Positions 8,627 to 17,210 of a stretch of DNA of 64,000 nucleotides are shown here, in pieces. Made by a program: the position numbers and the translations under genes. Source of the DNA: an uncultured Roseicyclus sp. (lineage in GTDB: Bacteria; Pseudomonadota; Alphaproteobacteria; Rhodobacterales; Rhodobacteraceae); the NCBI GenBank assembly GCA_947500415.1, contig CANMRT010000001.1:62001-126000 (forward strand), read 5' to 3'. Each line of letters starts with the position of its first letter. The stretch's first letter is position 1. Below the pieces are notes generated by a model. The model was not told the DNA's origin and made no database searches. It saw only the letters and a list, made by a program, of their open reading frames with translations.

Positions 8627-9100
8627 ATGGTTCAGATCCCACTAACACAACCCAAGAACAGAACGTCCCGCGAAGAGAAATTGAGCGTCTTGTCGGCAAT
8701 TCTTGGCCCGGAGGCCTTCGCGAAGTTAGGTGCCCGGCACCCTGTCGAAGGAACAAGCCAGGATGCGCTGGCCAGTGAAGGGAGCACCCAGCGGGCGGAA
8801 TGGCATCGCAATCGGTTGTTGGAACGTTTCCGCACCCAGTCTCAAAGCGACGCCTTAAGCGATGTCGCGGACAAGAGAGTTGAAAGCGACCAGGCTGGGA
8901 AGGCACGGGTTATTATTCCGCAAGCACGTACAACAATTGATCAACAGCTTTCGCGGCTTGTGTCTCTATCTGAGCTTTCAAATGAGCATCCTGCAGTAAT
9001 CGCGCGTGTTGTTTCACGGATGCCGCGCGAGGATCGAGTAACAACGCTAAAGGCGCTGCCCGGCCCAGTCGCTCGTTCGGTGGTAAAGCGATTGCGGTGA
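8627..9100 (+). CDS. Small flagellar-locus protein with FliG middle-domain-like EHP segment
   Basis: 157 residues; ATG 8627 is preceded by AGAGGA at a good distance. The N-terminal part (EEKLSVLSAILGPEAFAKLG) is a predicted helix pair. The C-terminal 40 residues (ELSNEHPAVIARVVSRMPRE then LKALPGPVARSVVKRLR) resemble the EHPQ segment of FliG, whose usual form is EHPQTIALILSHL...LPEELRADVVRRI. Full FliG is about 330-360 residues, so this cannot be a complete one; in particular the C-terminal torque-generating domain is missing. The gene lies 24 bp after fliP, and fliG is absent from its normal place after fliF. It could be a FliG-derived accessory protein or an unrelated helical protein. Confidence 0.6.
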   Translation: MVQIPLTQPKNRTSREEKLSVLSAILGPEAFAKLGARHPVEGTSQDALASEGSTQRAEWHRNRLLERFRTQSQSDALSDVADKRVESDQAGKARVIIPQARTTIDQQLSRLVSLSELSNEHPAVIARVVSRMPREDRVTTLKALPGPVARSVVKRLR

Positions 9101-9190
9101 TGTCAAACGCAACACCGGGTCGACCGACGTATGAGTGAGCGGTGCTCCATGCAGTGTTTTCAGACCGGTTGGCTCGGTTATGAAACCAAT

Positions 9191-9418
9191 TCAGGCCAAA
9201 AATCTTTTTCGTTGTGCCGGATTGGGCTTCGGTCGCGGCGTCACTAATTCCTCTGGAATTGCAGCGCCGAATATTCGCACTGCAATATCACGCTTGGCTT
9301 CTTCGTGTGTAAAGCCGGGCGTGAAGCAGCAACCACGAGTTCGAGTAGTTTTCCTTGGATACTGGTTTCGTGAGAATCTTTCGAAACCGTTTTCCAGGTA
9401 GCAGCCAACGGCGAATGC
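9191..9418 (-). other. Open frame without a clear start in the 396-bp gap between the two flagellar blocks
   Basis: The gap 9101-9496 holds no convincing gene. On the minus strand one frame is open for 75 codons and gives a plausible-looking end (FTHEEAKRDIAVRIFGAAIP followed by EELVTPRPKPNPAQRKRF), but it has no ATG or GTG start and no ribosome site, and other frames in the stretch are also open. It may be a gene remnant downstream of flgI or chance. No hairpin-plus-T terminator was seen between the convergent fliP-block and flgI. Confidence 0.2.
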
Positions 9419-9496
9419 TCAACTGGGTTAGAGGACAAACTATGAGTATGCACTCGCCGCTTTGCCGAGACGTTTTCGAGCAAACGGGTCCGCTGA

Positions 9497-10600
9497 TTAC
9501 CTGACAATAAATTCGGCATGAAGGGCTCCAGCGGCTTCGATGCTCGACAAGATGTCAATCATATCCCTGGGCGATACACCCAGAGCATTCAACGCCCCAA
9601 CAACTTCGGAAAGTGAAGTGCCGCCAGGCAGTTCCGCAAGGCCCGTTCCGGGCTCTTCGATCAGCTCCGCATCGGTGCGAGGCAATATGACCGTCTCGCC
9701 TTCTGCGAAGGGGTTGGGCTGAACAGCAATGGGATTCTCTTGGATCCGGAGAGTGAGATTTCCTTGTGCGACAGCGACGCGGCTGATGCGAACGTCTTCA
9801 CCCATCACAATAGTACCGGACCTTTGGTCAACGACTACTCGGGCGCGGGTTTCTGGCTCTACCAAAATGTTCTCGACGCGCGTTATCGCGTGGGCCGGGG
9901 AGGGTGCTCTCGTTCGTTCAATGTCAACGAGCACCGTTCCGGCGTCCAACATGGCAGCGACAGACCGTCCAAATTCCACGTTGATGGCAGCCTCGATCCT
10001 GGCGGCAGTCGTGAAGTCTGGTGATCGAAGTGCTAGCCTGATTTGCCCCAGCGAAGTGAAGTCAAATTCTACTTCCCTCTCGACGCGGGCACCTGTCGGT
10101 ATCACACCTGCCGTTGGCACGCCTTGTGTCACTTGCGCTCCGTCACCTTCGGCGGTCGCCCCACCCGCGATTACGGCGCCTTGGGCGACCGCGTAGATCT
10201 CACCATCCGCAGCAGTAAGTGGTGTCATTACCAAAGTGCCGCCAAGAAGGCTGTCGGCGTCGCCAATCGCCGAAACTGTCACATCAATTTGCCCACCCTG
10301 ACGCGCAAACGGAGGTAGGGTGGAAGTTACGATAACCGCCGCCACGTTTTGCGGTCTGAATTGCTCGCCCGTGACATTTACGCCCAACCGTTCGAGTATG
10401 TTCACCATGATCTCTTCAGTGAAAGGCGCATTGCGCAACCCGTCTCCTGTACCGTTCAGTCCGACCACAAGGCCGTAGCCGACCAAATCGTTACCACGCA
10501 CACCATCGAATTCGACAAGGTCCTTGATGCGAATTGGAGTCGCGGCCACGGCATATGTGACGAGCATTGCGCCACAAAAGCTAAGAAAAAAGCGGATCAC
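9497..10600 (-). CDS. flgI: Flagellar P-ring protein FlgI
   Basis: 367 residues with a signal peptide (MIRFFLSFCGAMLVTYAVAA). FlgI builds the P ring in the peptidoglycan layer around the rod. Clear family stretches: RIKDLVEFDGVRGNDLVGYG, LVVGLNGTGDGLRNAPFTEE, PPFARQGGQIDVTVSAIGDA, GTLVMTPLTAADGEIYAVAQ and the C-terminal ALGVSPRDMIDILSSIEAAG. The start overlaps the end of flgL by 4 nt, and it is the last gene of the leftward flgE-K-L-I string. Confidence 0.97.
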   Translation of the reverse strand: MIRFFLSFCGAMLVTYAVAATPIRIKDLVEFDGVRGNDLVGYGLVVGLNGTGDGLRNAPFTEEIMVNILERLGVNVTGEQFRPQNVAAVIVTSTLPPFARQGGQIDVTVSAIGDADSLLGGTLVMTPLTAADGEIYAVAQGAVIAGGATAEGDGAQVTQGVPTAGVIPTGARVEREVEFDFTSLGQIRLALRSPDFTTAARIEAAINVEFGRSVAAMLDAGTVLVDIERTRAPSPAHAITRVENILVEPETRARVVVDQRSGTIVMGEDVRISRVAVAQGNLTLRIQENPIAVQPNPFAEGETVILPRTDAELIEEPGTGLAELPGGTSLSEVVGALNALGVSPRDMIDILSSIEAAGALHAEFIVR

Positions 10601-11607
10601 CTAAGGAACTCCGTCAGGCTAAGGCGCGACATGCGCGCGGTCAGAATATAGAGGCTTTCCAACTGTAGATTGACCGCTTCCAACTCGGTCGCCGTCCGGT
10701 ATGGATCGGCATCAAGCAATCGCCCGTATTCAAGCTCAAGCGCTCCACGTGCTGTCTCGGCTGATACCTTGGCATCTTCGATGCGCGCTTCTTCACTGCC
10801 AAGGCGCGCGCGCAATTCGATCAAACTAGCCTCGCTTGACAGAACCTGTTGCCCGGCACGGGCAACGAGGGCTCCTCGTTGTTCAGATGAGAGGCCAAGC
10901 GCTCTATCCGCAGCCAATGCGGCGATAGCCAATCCGGCCAAAGTCTCGCGAATGGCTGGATCAAGAGCCGTCACACCGGAATTTGCGATATTCCCTTCGC
11001 CGAGGAGGACGCTCTCAGCTGGCCCATCGCCGCCACGCCAGGCAAAGGTTTCGTATCCACCGCCGCTATCGTTGAACCAAGAGACTATAGCTGCTTCGAT
11101 ACTGGCCGCGTCAGTCATGCCAGACGTCACGGTTTCGAGCTCTGAGAGAATGTCAGTGGCTTGCGCAAGCGGGGCGGCTTCAAGCGCGTCGGCGGCAAAC
11201 ACACTTCGACCAGACAGGCGTGTGTTCAGTGCGTTGACGGCTTGTTCGAAGCGATCAGTCGCGTTGGTCAATGTGAGCTGCGCATCCGAAGTGTTTCCGG
11301 TACCAGACATCGCGAGCAACGAAGTCCCAAATCCTTCCAATTCGACGGCCACACGTCCGAGCGCGGACTGCCGGCCTGCCGCGGAAATGGCCGCGTTGGA
11401 GATCGAGGCCTTAAAGGCTTCGTTCAACCGCAGGCCACGAGTAATGTCAGCCAAAGTCGAGAAATCGCCAGCAACTGCGCGCCCCTTATCGGAGGCCTGT
11501 CCAGAGGCCAGTTCTGACGTCAGGCGTGCAAGATCGGATCTCAGACCAGCGCCTTGCCTGCGCAGAGTATTAAATTGCGCCATGTCTCCGAATGTGAAGG
11601 AACTCAT
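10597..11607 (-). CDS. flgL: Flagellar hook-filament junction protein FlgL
   Basis: 336 residues. FlgL is the second junction protein between hook and filament. The N-terminal flagellin-like helices (FGDMAQFNTLRRQGAGLRSD, LTSELASGQASDKGRAVAGD) and the C-terminal helix (DPYRTATELEAVNLQLESLY) match the flagellin/FlgL fold. Position directly after flgK, overlapping it by 4 nt, makes FlgL the natural choice over flagellin. The middle domain is short, as is common in alphaproteobacteria. Confidence 0.9.
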   Translation of the reverse strand: MSSFTFGDMAQFNTLRRQGAGLRSDLARLTSELASGQASDKGRAVAGDFSTLADITRGLRLNEAFKASISNAAISAAGRQSALGRVAVELEGFGTSLLAMSGTGNTSDAQLTLTNATDRFEQAVNALNTRLSGRSVFAADALEAAPLAQATDILSELETVTSGMTDAASIEAAIVSWFNDSGGGYETFAWRGGDGPAESVLLGEGNIANSGVTALDPAIRETLAGLAIAALAADRALGLSSEQRGALVARAGQQVLSSEASLIELRARLGSEEARIEDAKVSAETARGALELEYGRLLDADPYRTATELEAVNLQLESLYILTARMSRLSLTEFLR

Positions 11608-13067
11608 TGTGCGATCCTCATCAATTCGTCCATCAATTCCTCGGCCACGTTTATCACTCGGGCATTGGCTGCGTAATTCTGTTCGATCTTTAGCAGGCGT
11701 TGTAGTTCGTCATCTGTATCAACGCCGCTCGCAAATTCGGCGGTTTGCAGCACATTATGAAGGCTGGCCGAATGGCTAAGAGACGTTTCAGCGGTGATGC
11801 GAGAGAGGCCGGTCAGTGATAGAGTCTCAGCCGCAAGTACAGACAACGAACGGTTTGTCGCTGTGAACCCTCCTGATGCGGTGGGACGCTTCGCTGCGAG
11901 CGCATCAATCTGTGAGAAGAGAAGTGTTGCATTGCCAGTAGGACCCTCGGCAACGGCCTCCATCCCATCGCGCAAACGCCACACTGCGCCGCCCTGGTCT
12001 GGCAAAACGGCTGAGTTTACTTGCAATCGCCCGGCCAAGCCAACTTCGTTCAACGCATCTGCCGCGTTCCCGGAATCCGTAAATAGACCGGGGTTGCCGG
12101 CGGTAACTGTCGGATCCAGGCCTGCCTGATCGAACCGTTCTGTCAAATCGCGTGCCACTGCATCGATACGTGCCTGAGCTTCGGGGCCAAATGTGTCCCG
12201 AACCTGAAACAGGGCGCTTAGTTGGCCACCCTCAAATGCCGGGTAGGACCCATCCAGGCGCAGTGAACGGCCATCAATCGTAAGGCCAGAGATATTGCCG
12301 TTTGCAAGTGAAAGATGGGGATCCATGCCGGGTGCGGGATCGAACCCAAGTTCTACTGCTCGGTGGCTCAGGAGCACGTGGCCATCATCGCTATAAAGCT
12401 GGAGGGTTCCGTTATTTTCTCGGCGAGATTGAAGTGGAATGTACGGTGCGATCTGCTCGATCAATTGCGCCTGTGCGTCATATAGGGCGGCGATCTCGCC
12501 ACCATTGGCTTGAGTCGACAAAATCCGTTTGTTGAGGTCCGCTAGCCCTTTAAGTGCGGTATTTATTCCGGAAACGGCGCGCCCTATCTCGGTGTCCGCG
12601 CGGTGACGTTCATCCTGAATGCCCGTGCTGATCTGGTTGATCGTCTCAACCATGCTTTGTGCCGATTGCACCGCTCCAGTCAGATTGGTGAGATTCCACG
12701 GCGCGTTTGCGGCTGAGACGAGTTTCGCTTCGAATTCAGCGACCCGGCCGGACAGACTGCCAGGCTGATCTGGCGTGCCAAACAAAGCCTCAAGCCGAGT
12801 TGCAAAATCCACGTTCGTTTGGCCAGCACCGAGAGCTGCCGTGGCCAAGCGCCGTTGCCCGACCAAAATGGCATCTTCCTGGCGCGATACGCCCAATACC
12901 CGCACGCCAGATCCTTCGTTTCCGATGACCCGACTGCTCGTTTCCAGCCGGCGCGCACCGTACCCTTCCGTCAGCGCATTCGCGATGTTGGAGGACACAA
13001 TGTCGGCGCGACGGGCTGTTGTGGTAAGCCCGCTCAGCGCATTGGACAGAGCTGAAGAGATGCTCAT
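11604..13067 (-). CDS. flgK: Flagellar hook-associated protein FlgK
   Basis: 487 residues. FlgK is the first hook-filament junction protein. It starts MSISSALSNALSGLTTTARR and has the rod/hook N-terminal pattern with SNIANALTEGYGARR, which departs slightly from the common N-T-x-G-Y form. FlgK-specific stretches include LNKRILSTQANGGEIAALYD and AQLIEQIAPYIPLQSRREN. The C-terminal helix ends EQNYAANARVINVAEELMDE. It is 34 bp downstream of flgE and overlaps flgL. Confidence 0.94.
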   Translation of the reverse strand: MSISSALSNALSGLTTTARRADIVSSNIANALTEGYGARRLETSSRVIGNEGSGVRVLGVSRQEDAILVGQRRLATAALGAGQTNVDFATRLEALFGTPDQPGSLSGRVAEFEAKLVSAANAPWNLTNLTGAVQSAQSMVETINQISTGIQDERHRADTEIGRAVSGINTALKGLADLNKRILSTQANGGEIAALYDAQAQLIEQIAPYIPLQSRRENNGTLQLYSDDGHVLLSHRAVELGFDPAPGMDPHLSLANGNISGLTIDGRSLRLDGSYPAFEGGQLSALFQVRDTFGPEAQARIDAVARDLTERFDQAGLDPTVTAGNPGLFTDSGNAADALNEVGLAGRLQVNSAVLPDQGGAVWRLRDGMEAVAEGPTGNATLLFSQIDALAAKRPTASGGFTATNRSLSVLAAETLSLTGLSRITAETSLSHSASLHNVLQTAEFASGVDTDDELQRLLKIEQNYAANARVINVAEELMDELMRIAQ

Positions 13068-13101
13068 GGTGAGGTGTCAGCCAAAGGTTGTTCGAACATC
13101 A

Positions 13102-14421
13102 TCAGCGGATGATGTTCGTGGTTTCTTGAAGCATTTCATCCACGGTCTGAATAATCTTTGCGTTGGATGAATAGGCGCGCTGAGTTTGGATCAGTTGGGT
13201 CAATTCAGCGGCCACGTCCGTTGCAGATTCCTCAAGAGCGTAGGAAACAACATCGCCTGTTGGACCGTCACCGGCATCCCATAGGAAGAACGACCCACTT
13301 TCGGCGGAAGTCGAATAAAGCTGGTTGTCGTGGGACAACAATCCATTGGGATTGGGTAAATCGATCAACGGGATCTGGTAGACCGTCCGCGTGATACCGA
13401 CATCAAAATTGGCATGTACATAGCCATTGGCATCAACCTCCACCGAGACAAGGTTTCCAACAGGAGACCCGTCTTTCGAAATCGCGGTCGGTGCAAAGTT
13501 GTCGGACAGTTGGGTTAAGCCGGATCCCGTTCCCTGCGCGCCGATATCGATCTCGATGGGGCCGCCGAGCACATCTACGGTAAACGCCCCAGTTGTAGAG
13601 TTCCACCCACCGCCAACGGGGGGGACGCCCTGGATAACGTTCTGGATCGTGCCGCCGCCGTTCCGGCTGTCGTCGAATTCGACTGTGTACTCGCCAATGA
13701 CGGCTCCGTTTTGCGCGGAGTCACTTAGAACCATCGTCCACGTGTTTGATGCAGGATCGCCGCTTGGCGGAACGGTTGGCGTGAAGGCCACGTCAATCGA
13801 TTGCGATGTTCCGAGGTTGTCGAAGTATTCGATCGAGAGTTGCCGTGTGTCACCCGCAGAGCCCGAGGTCGTGTCGGTGCCGGGCAAGTTCACACCCATG
13901 GAAATACGGGTCGTCGGCTCGGACGTGAATTGGTTCACATTGACCTGCACCGGCTCCAGTCCAGCCCCTGTGTCACGAGGAAAGGACGGAACTGTACCGT
14001 CAGCATTCGCGGGCCATCCCATCAGGGTTACCCCGGTAGACGTGCGTAAGTATCCTTCTGCATCTGTTCGGAATGACCCGGTGGTGGCCAAGAAAAGCGG
14101 TAAGTCACCAGCTCCATCCACGCCAACCGCAGCACCAGTCGTAACCGGGAGGAAGCCACGACCACGCACCGCCAGATCCGTTGGATTATTGGTGGTTGCC
14201 AACGCACCAGGCTGATCAATCAACCGTTGCGTCGTGACACGCACGCCGCCTGCGGAATAGATCCCGCTGCCGGACTCGATAACCATAGAGTGGAAATCCG
14301 CAACGGCACGTTTGTAGCCGTTGGTTCCGGAGTTTGCGATATTGTCGGCAATGGTAGCCAAACGGCTGGCATTGACCGAAAGGCCCGCCACGCCCGCATT
14401 AAGCGAAGAAGAAATTGTCAT
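13102..14421 (-). CDS. flgE: Flagellar hook protein FlgE
   Basis: 439 residues from the ATG at 14421, which follows AGAAAGGTG and gives the standard N-terminus MTISSSLNAGVAGLSVNASR. An upstream ATG at 14472 in the same frame would add 17 residues without family support. The N-terminal motif LATIADNIANSGTNGYKRA, the VRGRGFLPV stretch, the central FlgE domains (LSIEYFDNLGTSQSIDVAFT) and the C-terminal LIQTQRAYSSNAKIIQTVDE identify the hook protein. A CtrA-type box lies 55 bp upstream, so flgE probably opens the flgE-K-L-I unit. Confidence 0.93.
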   Translation of the reverse strand: MTISSSLNAGVAGLSVNASRLATIADNIANSGTNGYKRAVADFHSMVIESGSGIYSAGGVRVTTQRLIDQPGALATTNNPTDLAVRGRGFLPVTTGAAVGVDGAGDLPLFLATTGSFRTDAEGYLRTSTGVTLMGWPANADGTVPSFPRDTGAGLEPVQVNVNQFTSEPTTRISMGVNLPGTDTTSGSAGDTRQLSIEYFDNLGTSQSIDVAFTPTVPPSGDPASNTWTMVLSDSAQNGAVIGEYTVEFDDSRNGGGTIQNVIQGVPPVGGGWNSTTGAFTVDVLGGPIEIDIGAQGTGSGLTQLSDNFAPTAISKDGSPVGNLVSVEVDANGYVHANFDVGITRTVYQIPLIDLPNPNGLLSHDNQLYSTSAESGSFFLWDAGDGPTGDVVSYALEESATDVAAELTQLIQTQRAYSSNAKIIQTVDEMLQETTNIIR

Positions 14422-14475
14422 CACATGCACCTTTCTGCTGCATCTGGGATTTGCACCAAGTTTGGCGATCAACGC

Positions 14476-14491
14476 TTAAGGTCGCCCTAAC
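14476..14491. promoter_or_regulatory. CtrA-type box upstream of flgE
   Basis: TTAAGGTCGCCCTAAC reads TTAA-N7-CTAAC, one mismatch from the full CtrA consensus TTAA-N7-TTAAC. It lies in the short gap between the motB stop (14512) and the flgE start (14421). This suggests flgE has its own promoter rather than relying only on read-through from motB. Confidence 0.55.
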
Positions 14492-14511
14492 AGATAAAAT
14501 GCGAAGTGTTT

Positions 14512-15345
14512 TCAGTAGGAATTCCGCAGCAAGATAATCTCTAAGCGATCGTTTCGTGGGGCAATCCCGGGTTCAACAATTGGCTCGCGATCTGAATGTC
14601 CGGTTACGCGGGAAACACGAAGGGGATTTAGCCCTCCCGCCTCAAGCAACGCGCGCATCATCTGGGCGCGGTCTGTAGTGCGTTGCCAACCACTGACGCT
14701 GGCGCGGACGAGTGGTTCAGCGGCGATGTGCGCTTCAATCGCCACGCCGTTGCTGACTGTACCAAACAGATCCGCCATCGTGATCGCTAATTCTGGCAAC
14801 CAAGGTTGCGGCATTGCGGTTTCAGGATCGAAGATTGGCGCACCTGGGCGTGAGAAAATTTCGATCAACAAGCCTTCGTCGGTAAGACGAGTTTCGATAT
14901 GTGGACGCGCCAGTTCACTGACGACGCTATCTCCACCTTCCCCGGTGAGAGAGCTTTCAATTTCGGCAAGATCTGCGGTTTCCCGTTCAGCGTCGTGGTC
15001 GGTTCCCTGCAGGCCGAGGGCTTGCCGGCCTTCGGTCGGTTGCAAGCTAGACGCTCCGGTCCCGTTTTGCGTCAGAACTTCTTCCGAAAACGGACTATCG
15101 CCACCGAACGCCCCGTCACCACCGCCGGACACACGGGCCACCGGAACGTTCGGACTGAAGTAATCCGCCAACCCCTTGCGCTGGTTTTCGGTCGTTGCGT
15201 TGAGAAGCCACATCAACATGAAAAAAGCCATCATGGCCGTCACAAAATCCGCATAGGCAACTTTCCATGCACCGCCATGATGCCCGCCATCGCCGGACAC
15301 CTTCTTTCGCTTGATGATAAGGGGGCGAAGCTCGTTCCCAGCCAT
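14512..15345 (-). CDS. motB: Flagellar motor stator protein MotB
   Basis: 277 residues. MotB anchors the stator to peptidoglycan and carries the proton-binding aspartate. The N-terminal tail (LIIKRKKVSGDGGHHGGAWK) is followed by VAYADFVTAMMAFFMLMWLL, in which the Asp of YADF is the expected proton site. The plug-linker region includes LADYFSP. The C-terminal OmpA-like domain has TDRAQMMRALLEAGGL and a GHSDREP segment. The gene lies between the acyltransferase gene and flgE, away from motA. Its ribosome site sits inside a small hairpin (15351-15370). Confidence 0.93.
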   Translation of the reverse strand: MAGNELRPLIIKRKKVSGDGGHHGGAWKVAYADFVTAMMAFFMLMWLLNATTENQRKGLADYFSPNVPVARVSGGGDGAFGGDSPFSEEVLTQNGTGASSLQPTEGRQALGLQGTDHDAERETADLAEIESSLTGEGGDSVVSELARPHIETRLTDEGLLIEIFSRPGAPIFDPETAMPQPWLPELAITMADLFGTVSNGVAIEAHIAAEPLVRASVSGWQRTTDRAQMMRALLEAGGLNPLRVSRVTGHSDREPIVEPGIAPRNDRLEIILLRNSY

Positions 15346-15350
15346 CCGAC

Positions 15351-15370
15351 AACTCCTGAAAATCAGAGTT
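15351..15370 (-). promoter_or_regulatory. Hairpin covering the motB ribosome-binding site
   Basis: On the transcribed strand AACTCTGATTTTCAGGAGTT can fold as AACTC/GAGTT plus TGA/TCA with one bulged G and a TTT loop. The AGGAG inside the 3' arm is the likely Shine-Dalgarno of motB. The hairpin could lower motB translation; it has no T-tract and is not a terminator. Confidence 0.35.
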
Positions 15371-15403
15371 GGGTCTACAGAAAAGCCGTGAACAGAGGCT
15401 TAA

Positions 15404-16381
15404 TCAGCGCCATCTGTTGCGACGAATACGTTCCTCAAAGGACATCCGTGCCGCGTAGGCATCCAGATCGAGTACCATCGGAACCGAAAGACCATTTTCG
15501 TAGTGCACGAAGTCGGGGGCTGTCCGTTCAAACCCCATTGTTGCGTAGAAGCGCGCGAGCTTCGGGACGCAATCGATAAAGATCGCTTTCACGCCTGAGG
15601 AGTGCACAAAGCCGGCGATGGCTGCGAATAGGCGAATATAGGCGGAGCCGCCGCGGTATGCCTCACGGATCGCGTATTTCGTAATGATAGATGCGTCCTG
15701 CACGGCAAACGCGGTGTCGTTTACCCCGTATATCTCAATCATCGGCCCGAAATCGCTATCTCGGCCCAAGTTGACTCGCACAGTCCCGATCGGCTGACCT
15801 TCATGAAGGGCTAGAAAGCTTGTGCCGGATTTGTCGAGGTCGTCGATAATTGTCCCCTCTTCGGTATCCGCGTAGGGCGACGTGCGCCCGAATTCGAGGC
15901 AGTAGACGTCATATCGGACCTTCTGAGCCGTGCGCTGCTGATCGAGGGTTGAGCAGCGCAGGATTTCGAATGTTCCAGCATCTTCCGTATCCACGTCAGA
16001 AAGAAGATCAACATTCTCTTCGGTCCGGTGGCGCATCAGCCCCGCGAGGTGGCGCAGCACTTGTGCAGCCTCCGCAGGGGACTCTTGTTGAAGCCGACCT
16101 AAGGCTGCACCATCTATAGACAACGCAGAAACTGGACCGACGGCGCGGAGCGTTGCATTGGCACCTTTGCCTGTCAGAAACCCGATCTCGCCAACGATGT
16201 CACCGGGGCCAACTTGAAGGCGGATGTCATTTCCCTCAGACAGAATGCAATCAACGTCACCTTCGGTGATAAGCAGGATGTCCGACGCAAAGACACCCTT
16301 CAGCCGAAGGGGAGTGCCGTCGTCGAATTGCACCCTGCGCGCTACGCCTTCTAGCGCCTCCATCATCGCAGCATCCATCAC
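15404..16381 (-). CDS. Cyclic-nucleotide-binding domain fused to FeeM/LuxI-like N-acyltransferase
   Basis: 325 residues in two domains. Residues about 10-115 form a cNMP-binding beta roll (LITEGDVDCILSEGNDIRLQ, then GPGDIVGEIGFLTGKGANAT, the usual cassette shape). Residues about 140-300 have the autoinducer-synthase/FeeM GNAT pattern: AQKVRYDVYCLEFGR, a PIGTVRVN core strand, and the C-terminal FYATMGFERTAPDFVHYENG followed by LSVPMVLDL. FeeM-type enzymes join acyl chains from acyl-ACP to amino acids; related GNATs make ornithine lipids. Its start overlaps the stop of the upstream hydroxylase-like gene by 4 nt, so the pair is co-translated. Product and ligand are unknown; cNMP gating of acyl transfer is inference from the domain order. 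Confidence 0.75.
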   Translation of the reverse strand: MMDAAMMEALEGVARRVQFDDGTPLRLKGVFASDILLITEGDVDCILSEGNDIRLQVGPGDIVGEIGFLTGKGANATLRAVGPVSALSIDGAALGRLQQESPAEAAQVLRHLAGLMRHRTEENVDLLSDVDTEDAGTFEILRCSTLDQQRTAQKVRYDVYCLEFGRTSPYADTEEGTIIDDLDKSGTSFLALHEGQPIGTVRVNLGRDSDFGPMIEIYGVNDTAFAVQDASIITKYAIREAYRGGSAYIRLFAAIAGFVHSSGVKAIFIDCVPKLARFYATMGFERTAPDFVHYENGLSVPMVLDLDAYAARMSFEERIRRNRWR

Positions 16382-17145
16382 TGGCTTCCTTCCGTTTCGA
16401 TACGTTCCCTTAAGCCAGTGAGGGGTGATTTCTCCGCTACGACGCGGTCGAAGACGGCCTCGCTATCCGGCCATTCAGTGCCCAGGATGCGGTCGAGCAC
16501 GCGTGTGCCAAGGCCATAGTTTCCTGTGTAACGGCTGTGGTGAAGGGCATGGTAGACTGTTGAAGTCAGCACAGTGCCCTTCAGTTGCATGAAGGCTTCG
16601 CTTCGGATTTCGTAATTCGCGTGACCGTAGGAATTGATGATCAGATAGATCACGAACCAAGCCGCGACGCCAAAGAAGTTCAAAGGCAACAACAAGCCTA
16701 GAATGGCCATCCCACCGATCATCCCAATGTCGAAAATCAGCTTTTCCGCGAACGAGAACGACAGGGCTGTGAACGGGCTGGAAAGACGGCTTTTGTGGTG
16801 CTCCGCGTGGATCCAGTGAAGCGATTTCACATGGAACGCCCGGTGGGATGCGTAGTGCCATATCTCAGCCCACAATGCGGTCAGCAAAAGGGTGTAGATA
16901 GCGGACCAGACACTGCGCGCATCGAATAATCCCAAGAGCAACGCTGCCAATAGCATGATCGCGTGCATAGGTGTGTGAAGCGAGTTCTTCAGCTCGCGCC
17001 GCACCTGCGGATCTTTGATTGGCAAATCGTAGATGCGGTCGCGCGACAGATCGACTTCGTATTCTTCTACACAAAGCCAGAACAGCGCCATGAGGTGGCC
17101 TATGACGGCCACCAAACAAAGTACCGTAGCTTCAAGCGCAGTCAT
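16378..17145 (-). CDS. Fatty acid hydroxylase/sterol desaturase superfamily membrane protein
   Basis: 255 residues with several membrane helices and the eight-histidine di-iron signature of the family: HYASHR, then HAEHH, and near the C-terminus HALHH with nearby YGHANYE. Such enzymes use O2 and a di-iron centre to hydroxylate or desaturate lipids; OlsE of ornithine lipids belongs here. It is the first gene of a two-gene unit with the cNMP-acyltransferase fusion (4-nt overlap). The natural hypothesis is that one gene makes an acylated amino acid or lipid and this one modifies it, but the substrate cannot be read from the sequence. Confidence 0.82.
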   Translation of the reverse strand: MTALEATVLCLVAVIGHLMALFWLCVEEYEVDLSRDRIYDLPIKDPQVRRELKNSLHTPMHAIMLLAALLLGLFDARSVWSAIYTLLLTALWAEIWHYASHRAFHVKSLHWIHAEHHKSRLSSPFTALSFSFAEKLIFDIGMIGGMAILGLLLPLNFFGVAAWFVIYLIINSYGHANYEIRSEAFMQLKGTVLTSTVYHALHHSRYTGNYGLGTRVLDRILGTEWPDSEAVFDRVVAEKSPLTGLRERIETEGSQ

Positions 17146-17210
17146 GTCGTCCCCAGTTCAACTATCAGATAGCTGGGCACAATCTGCGCGATTCGATCAA
17201 GTCTGATGGA

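Noticed and set aside
10670-11779. Rightward open frame antisense to flgL
   Set aside because: Ser/Ala/Arg-rich shadow of a clear FlgL gene.
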